A DNA stretch of 64,000 nucleotides. It comes from Cerioporus squamosus (Eukaryota > Basidiomycota > Agaricomycetes > Polyporales > Polyporaceae). The position numbers were made by a program, and so were the translations under genes. The DNA lies in contig JABYQS010000129.1 of NCBI GenBank assembly GCA_022592435.1, positions 46,098 to 110,097 of the forward strand, in the 5' to 3' direction. The notes below the pieces were generated by a model, which saw only the letters and a program-made list of their open reading frames with translations, did not search any database and was not told the DNA's origin. Below, one piece after another: positions 47,111 through 58,241 of the stretch. Every line of letters starts with the position of its first letter. The stretch's first letter is position 1.

Positions 47111-50100
47111 TCATTGCAACAGCAAGTTGGCCAGAGCTTTCCCTGTCTCCATCTTCGCCCGTGTGGATCCCAGACGGCGCCAATGGGTGGGGCTGTACTT
47201 CGCAAGCTGTCCCAAGCCAGCTACCGACGGCCGTACATGCCCCACATCGGGGCTTCCAGCAATCATGTTCGTGTTCATCGAGTCAACATCCATGGCATCC
47301 GGCGCCCGCGACAGGCTCTGACGCGCGACGTGCTTCGCGGCGCGCGTGCGCTTCGGTGGCGAGTACTCGACAGGCTCGACAGGACTTGGAGGGACGCGCT
47401 CAATGAGCAACGACTTCCGCTGGCGTGAGTCGGGGCCAAAGCTGCTCCCTCGGTGGGAGTGAGATACGTCGAAGTGGCTGCTCTCCGCCAGTGGAGCGTC
47501 GTCTTGCATCCAGCTGTCCTGCTCGAGGACGTGCTCGACCTCTTCTTCGTCGTTGCGGACGGGACGACGGGAGTTGTGCTTGTCCTCTTCGACTTCGAAC
47601 TGATCGCCATCTTCATCTTCGACCTCGGCATGGTCATCCTCAGGATAGGCTTCGTCTTCGTCTTCGTCTCCGTGCCCGTCTGCATCGGCACCACCCTCGT
47701 CGTCCCCACCTTTGTCATCCCCATCGAGAGACTGCAAGACCTCGTTCGCAGTCCTGTTCGCGCTCTCCCGCATCCTGCACAGGAGCCTGTCGGTCTGCTC
47801 CAAAGAGCCCGTCGCCGCGAATGCATCGCGCACCGTCGCCTCTCCAAAGCCGTGGTTCTCCGCCATGATGCGGAATGCTTGACCGATTCCAATCTCCAAG
47901 ATGAGGTCGAGCTCGTTCGCAGGGAGTCGTTTCGCAGCGGCGACGTCGGCGGACATGTAAGGCGAGACCGAGCGGGACGGGCCAGATCCAGGAGGATGTG
48001 CCAGCGAGTAGGACCGCGGGTGAGCGGACCCAGAGCGGGGCGGGTTAAACAGCAAGCTAAGAGCAGAGCGAGGCAAGTCGTCTCCAATGGTGAATGCAGA
48101 GGGTACGGAGCGCCGATGAGCGTGGTCGATACTGTGTGATGCGCCAGGTAAGGCGTCGCGGGCGTCAGGGCCTGCGAGAGTGTGCCGCCTCGCATGTCCG
48201 GTCGCGTGCGAGGTTCCAACTGCCTTCGCCTTTCCTTTGTCGGCGCGGAGAGCTGGGTTCGAACCGGTCGCCCTGGAACTAAATGCTGGCGGGACAAACT
48301 CGTGCAGGATACGTCTCTCTCTTGGGAGCGGATTGCCTCTGTCACTGAATGGCGAAGGAGGCGCAGCACCTGGCAGCTCTTCGTCTCTCTCCTCAAACCG
48401 CTCGAAGCGCTCTCCGCTGTCATCTCGAACAGCACCGGGCGGAGAGATAGTCTCTCTGGACAGCGCCGCGCGTCCTCGAGGCGGAATGGCAGAAGGTGCG
48501 GTCGGAGGCCTCGAGTTTCGCTCCGCCTTCGAAGGAGATACCTGCGGCGCTTCCCTCAGCTGTCCAGAGAGGAGCCTCTGCAGGCGCGACACGTCCGACT
48601 TCGGTACGGGAGGGTTCGAGGCGGTCGAGAGACTGCTAGCGTACGCGGCCATCCTCGGCGCGAACACAGGCTGACTGAAGGGATGGTGCTCTGGTTCCGC
48701 ATCCTCGTGTTCCTGGGACTCCTCGTCGTCTTCCGCGGCGGTCACGGCTCCTCGGACGTACGGTGTCCCGTTTAATGCCCGCGGGACACGACGCTCCACG
48801 GTCCGTACCGTCTTGACGCTGACGATCTTCTCCGTCCTGACCGTACTGTCCACAGCGTCCGCGCGAGCCTTGCCCTTGTCCTTGGCAGAGCGTCCCGCCA
48901 CCGGGGTCGAAGGGGCGTCCGTCTTGTTCTTGCGTCTGAGTGGGGGCCACGGCACAGGTGTAGTCTCGGCAGCGGCCCCGTCGTCGTCATCATCGTGCTT
49001 GTTGGGAGAGGCGGGCGTGTCCTGAACCCCGATGACCCGAGCCTCGTCCTCAAAATCGACCCCTGATTTGCGCCTGCCCGTGCCGGAGACGCGCGACTTG
49101 CCACGCACATCCGAGAATGCCTTGGACCACGCGCCCTCATCCAGGCGCGGAGGCGCCCGTGGCTTGACATCGTCTTCGTCGTCATTACCTACCGCATCGT
49201 TGTGCCGAATATGGGCAAGATGGTCGGCAGTCGGGGAGCTGACAGCCGTCCCGCTGTTCGAAGTGGCCTTCGACTGAGGCGTGCCGAAGAAGTCCTCATC
49301 GGCAGGTCGGCGGATACGTGGGACGTGCTTGCGCGTCGGAGCGGGGGAATGGTCGTGCTCGCGGTGGTGACGAGCCTGCGCCTCGTCGGTGGGAGATAGC
49401 GGAGGGGTGCCTAGGGCAGGCTCGAGGTCGCGCACGATGCGCTGGTGGTGCTTGAGGGCTGGCGGAGACGAGCGCGAGGTCATTGACTCTCCTGCCTGGT
49501 GACTGGCGTCGGTCCCGTGCAACGCGTCTGCTGCACTGTCGCGGACATCTCTGCCACGGTGAACGTCAGCAAATCATAAGGTTCTCAGTCACAGACGGAT
49601 CCACGCACCCCGGTACCTCAACCATGGTCTGCTCGCCAGTCTCGTCAACGTCCATCTCGACATCGTCCTGCACATCAGGATGCGGGTCATTCGTGAGCAT
49701 GTGGAACAACTCCTGCTGCTCTTCAGCGGAGGTGTCTGACAGAGCCCGCCCTTCCGGTGCATCCGCAACGTCCTCAGTATGACCGGGAGACTCGAAGATC
49801 TCCCCGTGGTACTCATCAGAGCCAATCGGACCTTGGTCGTCCTCGTCCTCGTCTTCCTCTTCATCGTCGCCTGACTCTTCGGCGTCAGGGTCAGTGCCCT
49901 CTTGTGCCTCCTCCACGTCTGGCTGCTCCTCACCATCGTCCTCTGCAGCTTGTTCGGCATCTTCGTCATGGCCCGCCTCTCTAGGGCGAGACGGCCCAGC
50001 CTCGGGCTGCTCGTCCTTGTCGGAAATCCGCTTCTTCTTCCTGGGTGCGGCTTCCTGAGCGGCATTGCTGACGCGCTTCCGTTTCTCGGGGGACGTGTTC

Positions 50101-50987
50101 TGCGCGTGCGTGGATGGTGAGACTTGGGAAGCCCGCCGGTGCACTCGGTAGTCCTTGGCCGTTTTCGGGGGGGCGATTGCGGGTCCATCGTCCTCGAAGT
50201 CGTCGCCTCGAAGCTGCTTCTCCACGGCCCGGTCAAAGTACGCTGCGTGTTTGATGTAGCGCTCGCGCCAGGACTGCCAACTGCGACGCTGAGCCCATGG
50301 ATACTGGGCACGCTATAGAAGACAAGTCGTCACTGACGTGCGTGGTACACGGAGGGGATACGGGGGGCTTGGAATCAAAGAGATGACTCACGTCGTCCCC
50401 AAGAAACATCCATATCTTCTGTCCCTTGCGTGCGCCAAGAGAGGGAGGAGCATGGGCGAGGAAGTCGACGATGTTCTGATCCTCTTCCTCCGTGAAGTAC
50501 GACCGCTTTACCTGCGAGGCCGGAACCGCCTGCGAAGCCCCGGGTGTTGCTGGCTGGGGATTACGTGGGGTAGCTGGCTCGGGGTTTCCACCTTGTTTGA
50601 CATACTTGGCGATTATCCTGTCCAGGCGATCGTGATTCTTGACGTAGTGGTTGCGCCAGGATTGCCAAGAATGACGCTTCGCCCACGGCCACTTTCCATC
50701 CTCCTGCCACACAGTCTGAGAGAACGAAGAAGTCGGGAGCAAGCACACGTACGTTATCGACGAGACATTTGTACAGGACATTGCCGCTGCGACCCTCGGG
50801 CTGAGGATTGTATTTGGCTATGTATTGAGCAAGAAGACTGTCGTCCTCCCTCGTATACGTGTTCCGGCTGAGAAAAATGATCATTGTAACGCCAACTATA
50901 CGCATCAAACACGGATGGCGAGTAGACGTACCCGCTCATAGTCAAAACCACCCGAACACGCGATGCACGTAACCACCTTCCCGACCA
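47111..50987 (-). CDS. RAP1: Rap1-like telomeric protein with two Myb repeats
   Basis: The first Myb repeat is RNTYTREDDSLLAQYIAKYN followed by WAKRHSWQSWRNHYVKNHDR. A second follows: KRSYFTEEEDQNIVDFLAHA, then WAQRRSWQSWRERYIKHAAY. This double TRF2-interacting-protein/Rap1 Myb arrangement is typical of fungal Rap1. Next come a very acidic region (ESGDDEEEDEDEDDQGPIGS), a long Ser/Pro/Arg-rich linker, and a helical block LPANELDLILEIGIGQAFRI with FGEATVRDAFAATGSLEQTD, which resembles the Rap1 C-terminal (RCT) domain. A second acidic region and the end GKALANLLLQ follow. Rap1 acts at telomeres by binding shelterin proteins. The start is unresolved: a short exon WLRASRVRVVLTMSG may be the end of an N-terminal BRCT domain whose other exons I could not place. 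Confidence 0.82.
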
Positions 50988-51502
50988 CTATTTTCACCAG
51001 TGCCTTGCTACTTTCTTCGTTGTATAATGTCTCACAATGAGGTGGATCGGACGAAGACCAGAGCTGAGACGCAATCGTGGTGAAAAGATGGAAGTTCAGA
51101 ACAAGGTACACCGTCGACCGACGCGGCAAGCGGCCACGAAGAGGCGCTGGGGCACGTGCTAGACGCGTTAGGTCACAGTCACCTGTACGCGCCACCACCG
51201 GTCGGTTTCAACTTCCAGTGAATCAAATCGTTACCTTCGTTGTCAGTAGCCTGAGCTTATCCAGCAGTAGATTAGCCCGATAACTTGAAGCTAGTAGCGT
51301 ACACAACATACAACACGGCCACTGTTCATTCAGTACATGCTATGCACTCAAGTAAGTCCACCGTGGCTGCAACTCGACGACATACTGAGTTACACCCGCT
51401 TCACGAATCAGAGTTCAAGTCGTAACATCTCACTACCAGTCTGCTGACTATAGCCACTCTCAGATGCTCGTACAGACACGTTCATCTCTTCGCTCGAGGG
51501 GT
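50988..51502. other. Possible 5' exons of the Rap1-like gene and intergenic DNA
   Basis: Minus-strand frames here (for example FTTIASQLWSSSDPPHCETL or PSFHHDCVSALVFVRST) could be BRCT exons of the Rap1-like gene, but none joins convincingly. The remainder is AT-rich intergenic sequence. Confidence 0.25.
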
Positions 51503-51952
51503 TCAGAGAGTGACCGGGACGCAGCCAATGGAAATGAGGCCGCCCTGGAAAACATTCCAATCAGCGAACGTCGTTGAGACAAGTCGAATATCCGTACGTG
51601 ACTGTTGTCCTCGCAGCACACTGCGGTGGCGGAGCATGAGCCACTTCCGACACCAATGACGGTGATCGGGCTGCAGGTGAGACCAACTAGGACATTCAAG
51701 TCCTGGAGGACGATGCCGAGGAGGGCGAGCGTAGCAAGGGCAGCAGGGGAGCTCGCCTGCAGTGCATAAAAACAAGTCAGTTGCAAGCACACCATATGAA
51801 TACGGCGAGGAAGTGCACACCGTCTGGGTGCTGTCGCAGCACTGAAGATCGCCCGTGCTGCAGCTGGAGGGAGGCTCGCCGGCGCTGCTGGGGTAGGCGG
51901 CCGCAAGGAGGGGCATGACTGCGATAGCAAGAGTGACGGTGCGGGAGAACAT
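51503..51952 (-). CDS. Class I hydrophobin, canonical, 110 aa
   Basis: Exons 51821-51952, 51598-51756 and 51503-51544 close in frame. The signal peptide is [20 protein letters not shown]. All eight cysteines are present: [11 protein letters not shown] (C1-C3), [10 protein letters not shown] (C4), [15 protein letters not shown] (C5-C7) and [10 protein letters not shown] (C8). It is a secreted self-assembling surface protein. It is the only member of this cluster on the minus strand, and it shares the GCVPVTL ending with the plus-strand members. Confidence 0.93.
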   Translation of the reverse strand: MFSRTVTLAIAVMPLLAAAYPSSAGEPPSSCSTGDLQCCDSTQTVCTSSPYSYGVLATDLFLCTAGELPCCPCYARPPRHRPPGLECPSWSHLQPDHRHWCRKWLMLRHRSVLRGQQSRTDIRLVSTTFADWNVFQGGLISIGCVPVTL

Positions 51953-52744
51953 CTTGTTTGCTGGCTCGGAGGTTGCTAGGGTAGAGTGCGAAGAGTGCGA
52001 AGGACGACTGGGTGTTCGACCTGCAGAAACAAAGGAATAATGTCAGGCAGTTTTTAAATGTCGCTGAATCGCAGCAGCCTCCTCTCCGACATTGAACAAA
52101 CTCCTTCAACGCACCTCATCCCGCCGCCACAGGGACAGCGCAGCATGGTCTCCACCAGTCCCAAGACCATACTCATCCTCCCGCCGCCTCCAGGTGGGCA
52201 TGATTTGCGCCTAAGGCAACCACCAACAACTCCAGCCTACTCACCGCCCCTTACGCAACTGGACCCGTGCGTCATGCAGAGCGGTACAGTAAAGCGAACC
52301 ACCGGCACCGGGCCAGCAGAATCACGAAGCACAAGAAGTCCCGTGTCTGGCAGATACTCCACCTCCGCATGGTCCCAGGGAGTGCGTTAAGATTTCCAAC
52401 GCCATCTGAGGATGTTGAACGGCGTTCAGTTGACGGCAGCTCCACAGGCAACACAGAGAAGAACTTCCTCACAATCGCCAGCGTGACCCGACCCGGCAGC
52501 CACATTTTGCGCAGTAGACTCGGTCCCGGGACGCTGTCTTGCCACGGTCGCAAGAGGATGACGGTGCTAGACTGCGCCCATGCTATGACGCCTGCCGGAA
52601 TGAACGTTAATCTTGAGTTTAATAGAGCGAACACGCACCATCTTCGGGCACCCGCTCTTAATCCCCGGATAGCGGGCGGTTGAGCGCAGCTAGAAACAGA
52701 CTCGTTCTGGGCGCAGAGAGAACACGGACATGAAGGAAGTCGAG
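51953..52744. other. Intergenic region left of the tandem units
   Basis: Promoter region of the minus-strand hydrophobin followed by unique sequence. Open frames are present but without splice or family support. Confidence 0.4.
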
Positions 52745-53563
52745 CACTTCTGTCCTTCTGTCCCAGACGACCACCAAGAGAGTTCGAACCTTGCAGCACC
52801 ACAAGCCCAGTCGCTTCCATGTTGCGTACATCTTGGAGCAGCGGAGAACTTCAACGTAACACGCAGGAAAGTTTGGGCCAGGTGGTCGTCTCTCCGCGCA
52901 ATCAGCGAGCTCGGCCGAATCATGTCCTCGGCACCCCAATAGACTCGTCATGGATGATCAATTCAAAGACCGTAACATAGCTGTCCACTCAATGCCCGCT
53001 GACAGGCGCATCTGCGATGAAGTCAATTCTTCAATTCAGTCGCTGAGGAGGAGAACATAACGTACCGAGCTCCGCCGCTCGCTGGACCTGAACGCTGACC
53101 TCTCCTTCCACCGTTGAAGTCCTCCGGTTCCCCTGTGACGTCTGGGGACCTCGTAGAATGTGCGCTGATGTTGACCGCATGACTTGAGCAGACGATGGGG
53201 GAGCTTGTGATGTTGAGGACGAGACAAACGAACGGTGAAATTGGGCGGACGTACGAAACGTTGGCACTACACCCGGGCAGGCGGGACAGAAGCCGAAGCA
53301 GGAAGCAAGGAGAACCACCCGCCCTTCCGCGCTTCCTCCTACCGTCTCCGGCTTCCCTGCGCGACACTGAGATTGTCGCCCTTCGTCGCACAACGGCCGC
53401 ATCTTGGTTGTCAGCCGTTCATAGCAGCCGCGACCCGCTAGAAGATATGCTGTCGAAGATGGAAGGAATGCACGGTCAACAAGTTCACCGATGGGAGGAC
53501 GGAGTCTCCCGAGGTAGACACTCATTCGTCCTCTTCTGGCACAACGTCCATGTCAGCGTGACA

Positions 53564-53975
53564 ATGTTCTCCTCTCGCGGCGTCCTCGTCCTCATCGCGC
53601 TCGTGCCTCTTGCGGTCGCCACCTCGCGTATGCAGTAGGTCGGCGGCTCGGCGGCTCAGTGCTGCGAGAGCCTGAAAATGGTGCGTGGCTATGTGTCAAG
53701 TCCTGTCAAGTCACGGTACCATGCCGTTCATGACGTTTGAGTAGACTAGCTCTCCCCTGCTGCGGCAGCCCTGAAGGCTATCTCCGTCGTCACCCAGGAC
53801 GTGGATGTGCATGTCGGGTTGAATCGCTCCCGCATCACGGTAGTCGGTGCCGGGGCGGGCGCGGAAGGCAGCCAGGTGAGTGGTTTCATGGTGTTTCATA
53901 GGATGTGTCAATGCTGACTGGTGACACGCCCCGTTCCCGCTTGTGGGGATCGACTACATCTCCGTCGACGCTTGA
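53564..53975 (+). pseudogene. Hydrophobin pseudogene in tandem unit 1
   Basis: The hydrophobin layout is recognisable. A signal peptide MFSSRGVLVLIALVPLAVAT is followed by an in-frame TAG after SRMQ, then AQCCESLKM and a GTGCGT donor. Exon 2 has the sequence of a hydrophobin body (ALKAISVVTQDVDVHVGL, ITVVGAG) but carries a frameshift near its start (CCCCTG where unit 2 has CCCGCTG). C4 is replaced (GLNRSRI for GLGCSPI). The last exon reads FPLVGIDYISVDA-stop, with Tyr in place of C8. It is clearly non-functional as a hydrophobin. Confidence 0.75.
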
Positions 53976-54709
53976 ACGTTCAACGTTGAACGCTGGGGTA
54001 GTTGGATGCCCCCGTCCAAACGCCCTCCATGGTTCTTGAAATTCGAGTTCACAGCTCCTGCTTGCGCGACGATATACCATACACGTCTCGGCTCCGGTGC
54101 CTATTATTAGGGTCAATTCGGATGTATAGATTTTGATTGGTCGTTGGTACCAGCCAGCTCACTGGTCATGGAATTATGGTTATGCCTGTTCCATTATGCC
54201 GTACTAGATAGGCGAACGATGAAGTCCGCGGGGCAGGGAGCCTCCAATGTTCAAGCGACCAAGGGTCACTGCAATCGTGGATATGTCAGAACCATCTCAA
54301 AACACAACGTGAACACTAACAAGTACTAACCGCTCATAAGAGAGATCTGTTGTTCGTGTCCCTGTGACGTTGAGGGATCTCGTACGCTGTTGCCGTACTA
54401 AACCTTGCACAATGCGAGCATGAGCATTGACGAAACAGACAAGCAGAGACAGTCGTATGAAGGCACAACATACCGCCGTCCCGACGTACCGTGAAGAATT
54501 GCACCCGCAGATAGCGAGAATGCGAAGCTCGATGGCAGATGCACTGACCGGGGACCACCGTGACCATGTCCTTCTTGCTCCACTTTTCGTCCCTGGACCC
54601 CGTACCGCCAGGTTCTCCTTCGTAGTGCAACTCGACCCATGAGCCGTTGTCGTCAACAGGTGCCGAGATACGAATTGCAATGGATGCCTGGCAGAGGACG
54701 GTCAGCATC

Positions 54710-54717
54710 TATAAAAG
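54710..54717 (+). promoter_or_regulatory. TATA box of the unit 1 six-cysteine hydrophobin
   Basis: TATAAAAG 109 bp before the ATG, followed by a purine-rich tract; identical in unit 2. Confidence 0.6.
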
Positions 54718-54818
54718 AGGGGGAGGACTGGAGGGCAGACCTCAGGTCGAACACACAGCTCGTCCCCTACAAAGCAACTGCACTCGCATTCGCCTTCGCA
54801 CTCATACCAAACATCACA

Positions 54819-55257
54819 ATGGTCTTCTCCCTCGCCCTCCCTCTCTTCGCTCTGCCCCTTCTTGCGGTCGCCACCGCCGTTCAGCGCCGCGGCGGCGCAC
54901 CGTCGGGCAGCGCCTCGTGCTGCACGACCACTGGCACGGTGAGAATTCATCTTCAGCTGTGCGCATTCAATGGCTGACTGTGTCCGCATTGTTGCAGACC
55001 AGCGACCCCGACATCAAGACAGCACTGGGTCTCGCCGGCATCGACGTGGGGGACATCTCCGGGCTCGTGGGCCTGGGCTGCTCCCCGATCACCGTCGTCG
55101 GGCCTGGCGCCTGCAATGATGGCACTACCGTCACCTGCACGGACAACTCTCATGTGAGTTGGACTGCGAAGTCCGAGCACGACGGAACACTTGCTGACGA
55201 TAAGTGGTACTCACATAGTCCCCGATTGACATTGGCTGCGTCCCCGTCACCCTCTAG
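54819..55257 (+). CDS. Hydrophobin-like protein with six cysteines, 104 aa (unit 1)
   Basis: Exons 54819-54938, 54998-55153 and 55219-55257 close in frame and share the intron positions of the canonical hydrophobins. The signal peptide is MVFSLALPLFALPLLAVATA, then QRRGGAPSGSASCCTTTG. The expected first cysteine is absent; the CC pair is C2-C3. C4 is in LGCSPITVVG and C5 in GACNDG. Where the second CC pair (C6-C7) should be, the sequence is TVTCTDNSH, so C6 is Thr. C8 is in [10 protein letters not shown]. In class I hydrophobins C1 pairs with C6, so precisely one disulfide has been removed. A QRRGG stretch after the signal resembles a dibasic processing site. Confidence 0.88.
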
Positions 55258-56573
55258 GCGGACGAAGGTTCCTGTAACGACGACGAGTGGATGACGTGAG
55301 CTAGTGTTATGAAGTCCGAGAAATGTGCGACTTGTATATGTAACGTGTCCAATAACGCTGTCCGATACGTAGCTTGAATTTGAATGATGATAAAATCGAG
55401 GAGAACGCGCGGAAGTGTGATCTTGAGGTCTTTGTTGTCTCTTGACCAGAATGCGCAGTGTCGCATAGGTACAACATAGGTAGGCCATTCGAGAATCTAC
55501 AGAGAAGACGTTGAGTAAGTAGGCTCTTGAGAACATAAGTATCCTCATGGCAAAGGACGACGAGCGGTCGATCGCGAGTTCATGCAAATTGCATTTACAT
55601 AGCGCTAACTCTTCGAGTCTGACGCTTCCTGTCCCGGTCCGCCACCATCGCTGTCATTTTCGCTCATGCCTCCCGTACACTGTATGGGATCGACAATCAT
55701 GGTGTTGGCGTGCAGCCAGCCTATTCTGCGCATTACGAGACGTATCTGGCGGTAGGTGCGAGTAGTGTGCATCGACCGGGCGGCAGAAGTAGGCTCGCTT
55801 GCCAGCCTCTAGTTCCTCGTCCCTCAAAATACAGGCCCAGTACCTTCCATGTTTCATACACCAGGGAGCAAGCGAGAACGTTCAACGTAACACGCAGGAA
55901 GGTTCGAGCCAGGTGATCATTCCTCCGCGCAATCAGCGAGCTCGGCCTCATGTCCCCGCACCCCAATAGACTCTCGTCATGGGTGAACATTCCATACACC
56001 GCAACGGCGCTGTCCGCTCAATGCCCACTGACAGACAGGTCTGCGATGAAGTCACTTCACAATTTAGTGCCTATCGAGAACCACAGAACGTACCTAGGTG
56101 CGCCACTGGCTGGACTTGAACGCTGACCTCTCCTTCCACCGCGAAAGTCCTCCAGTTCCCCTGTGACGTCTGGGGACGTCGTAGGACAATGGGCCGATGT
56201 TGACCGCACGACTTAAGCAGACGATGAGCGAGCTTGTGATGCCGAGATAAAGACGAACCGAACGGTGAACTTGAGCGGACATAGAGATTGTTGGCACTAC
56301 ACCCGGGTGGCAGGCGGAAGAGAAACCGAAGCAGGAAGCAACTAGAACCACCCGCCTCTCCGCGCTTGCTCCTACCATTTCCGGCTTCCCTGAGGGACGC
56401 CATGACTTTCGCTCTTCGTCGCAAGACGGCCGAATCTTGGTTGTCAGCAGTCCACAGCAGCCGCGACACGCTAGAAGGTACACTGTCGTAGATGGAAGGG
56501 TATCACTGTCAATAAGTTCACCGATGGGAAGGGCGGAGTCTCCTGAGGTCGACACCACCCAAACAGCGTGACG

Positions 56574-57004
56574 ATGTTCTCCTCTCGCGTCCTCGTCTTC
56601 ATCGCGCTCCCGCTTCTTGAGGTCGCCATCTCACGCATGCATTAGGTCCGCGGCTCGGCGACCCACTAGTGCTGCGAGAGCCTGGAGCTGGTGCGTGGCT
56701 GTGTGTCAATTCACGGTGCAATGCTGATCATGACGTTTTAATAGGCTAGCTCTCCCGCTGCTGCGGCGACTCTCAAGGCTATCCCCGTTGTCGCTCAGGA
56801 CGCGAACTTGCTCGTCGGTTTGATTAGTTCCCGCATCACGGTAGTCGGTGTCGGGGGGCGGGACCCGCTAGGGCACGACCGTCTCGTGCGCGGACGACAG
56901 CCACGTGAGTGGCTTCATAGTGTTTCATAGGTTGTGTCGGCGCTGACTGGTGACACGCCCAGTTCCCGCTTGTGGGGGTCGACTGTGTCTCCGTCGCGGC
57001 TTGA
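56574..57004 (+). pseudogene. Hydrophobin pseudogene in tandem unit 2
   Basis: A signal peptide MFSSRVLVFIALPLLEVAIS is followed by SRMH and an in-frame TAG. The remaining exon 1 has the CCES residues out of frame. Exon 2 is open at first (ASSPAAAATLKAIPVVAQDA) but C4 is Ser (SSRI). A frameshift occurs near the GGGGGGCGGGACCCG run before GTTVSCADDSH. The last exon reads FPLVGVDCVSVAA-stop. The restored tail would have Ser at C6, as in the six-cysteine genes. Confidence 0.75.
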
Positions 57005-57699
57005 ACGCTGGAGAAGTCGGATGCGCCCGTCCAAACGCCCTCATTGAATGATTCGTGAACATAGAGTTTAAAGCTCCTGCTTGCGCGACGATATACCACA
57101 CACGATCCGCTCCGGTACCTATACCTTGTGTCAACTTGGATGTATGTATTTCGATTGGTCGTTGGTACCGGCCAGCTCACCTGTTACGGAGATATGCCTG
57201 TCCTGGCATGCCGTGAGACCGGCAAACCGATGAAGTCCGCGGGGCAATATGGTTCCAACACAACCGACCCGAAGTCACTGCAATCACGGAAATGTCAGAA
57301 CAGTCCCAGAACACAACTTATACTCGACGACAACTAACCGCGCACGCAGAAGCCTGCTCGAGATGAACACTGTTGTTCATGTTCCTGTGACGTCGAGGGA
57401 ACCCGTACGCTGTTGCCGTCGTCATCCTGCACAATGCGGACATGAGCAAAAGATAGCCGTATGAGGGCACAACATACCGCGGTTCCGTGCAGCATTGCAC
57501 CCGAAGACAGCGCGAAGGCGAAGGGCGATGGCAGACGCACCGACTGCTGACCACCACGTCCTTCTTGCTCCACTTTTCGTCCCTAGACCCCGTATCGCCA
57601 GGTTCTCCTCCGCAGTGCAACTCGACCCATGGGCCGTTGTCGTCAACAGGTGCCGAGATGCGAACCGCGATGGATGCCTGGAAGAGGACGGTCAGCATC

Positions 57700-57707
57700 T
57701 ATAAAAG
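57700..57707 (+). promoter_or_regulatory. TATA box of the unit 2 six-cysteine hydrophobin
   Basis: TATAAAAG 109 bp before the ATG, conserved with unit 1. Confidence 0.6.
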
Positions 57708-57808
57708 AGGGGGAGTTCTGAAGGGCAGACCTCAGGTCGAACACCCAGCTCGTCCCCTCCAGAACAATTGCACTCGCATTCGCCTTCGCACTCACCCCAA
57801 ACATCATA

Positions 57809-58241
57809 ATGGTCTTCTCCCGCGCCCTCCCTCTCTTCGCTCTGCCCCTTCTTGCGGTCGCCACCGCCCTTCAGCGCCGCGGCGGCGCCCCGTCGGGCAC
57901 CGACTTGTGCTGCACGACCACTGGCACGGTGATTATTCATCTTCAACTGTGCGCATTCAATGGCTGACTGTGTCCGCATTGTTGCAGACCAGCGACCCCG
58001 ACATCGAGACAGCACTGGGTCTCCTCGGCATCCAAGTGGGGAGTGTCACCGAGCTCGTAGGCCTGGGCTGCTCCCCGATTACCGTCATCGGGGAGAGCTG
58101 CGGTGGCACTACTGTCACCTGCACGGACAACTCTCATGTGAGTTGGACTGCGAAGTCCGAGCACGACGCAACACTTGCTGACGATAACTGGTACTCACGT
58201 AGGCCACGGTTGGCCTTGGCTGCGTCCCCGTCACCCTCTAG
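57809..58241 (+). CDS. Hydrophobin-like protein with six cysteines, 102 aa (unit 2)
   Basis: Exons 57809-57928, 57988-58137 and 58203-58241 close in frame. The signal peptide is MVFSRALPLFALPLLAVATA, followed by QRRGGAPSGTDLCCTTTG. C1 is absent, C2-C3 are the CC, C4 is in [12 protein letters not shown]5 in ESCGG, C6 is Thr in TVTCTDNSH, C7 follows it and C8 is in GLGCVPVTL. The coding frame is intact although the spacing and several residues differ from the unit 1 copy. That indicates the gene has stayed under selection since the duplication while the adjacent pseudogene decayed. Confidence 0.88.

Larger units (their letters stand above)
52745..55800 (+). repeat. Tandem unit 1 (~3 kb) with hydrophobin pseudogene and gene
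   Basis: Matches unit 2 with an offset of about 3.0 kb: for example TTCAACGTAACACGCAGGAA near 52850 and 55880, the TATAAAAGAGGGGGA promoter near 54710 and 57700, and CGGTCCGCCACCATCGCTGT near 55636 and 58577. The left boundary is approximate. Confidence 0.85.

Noticed and set aside
48453..48775. Open frames on the plus strand within the Rap1-like gene
   Set aside because: Shadows of a GC-rich, acidic and repetitive coding strand.
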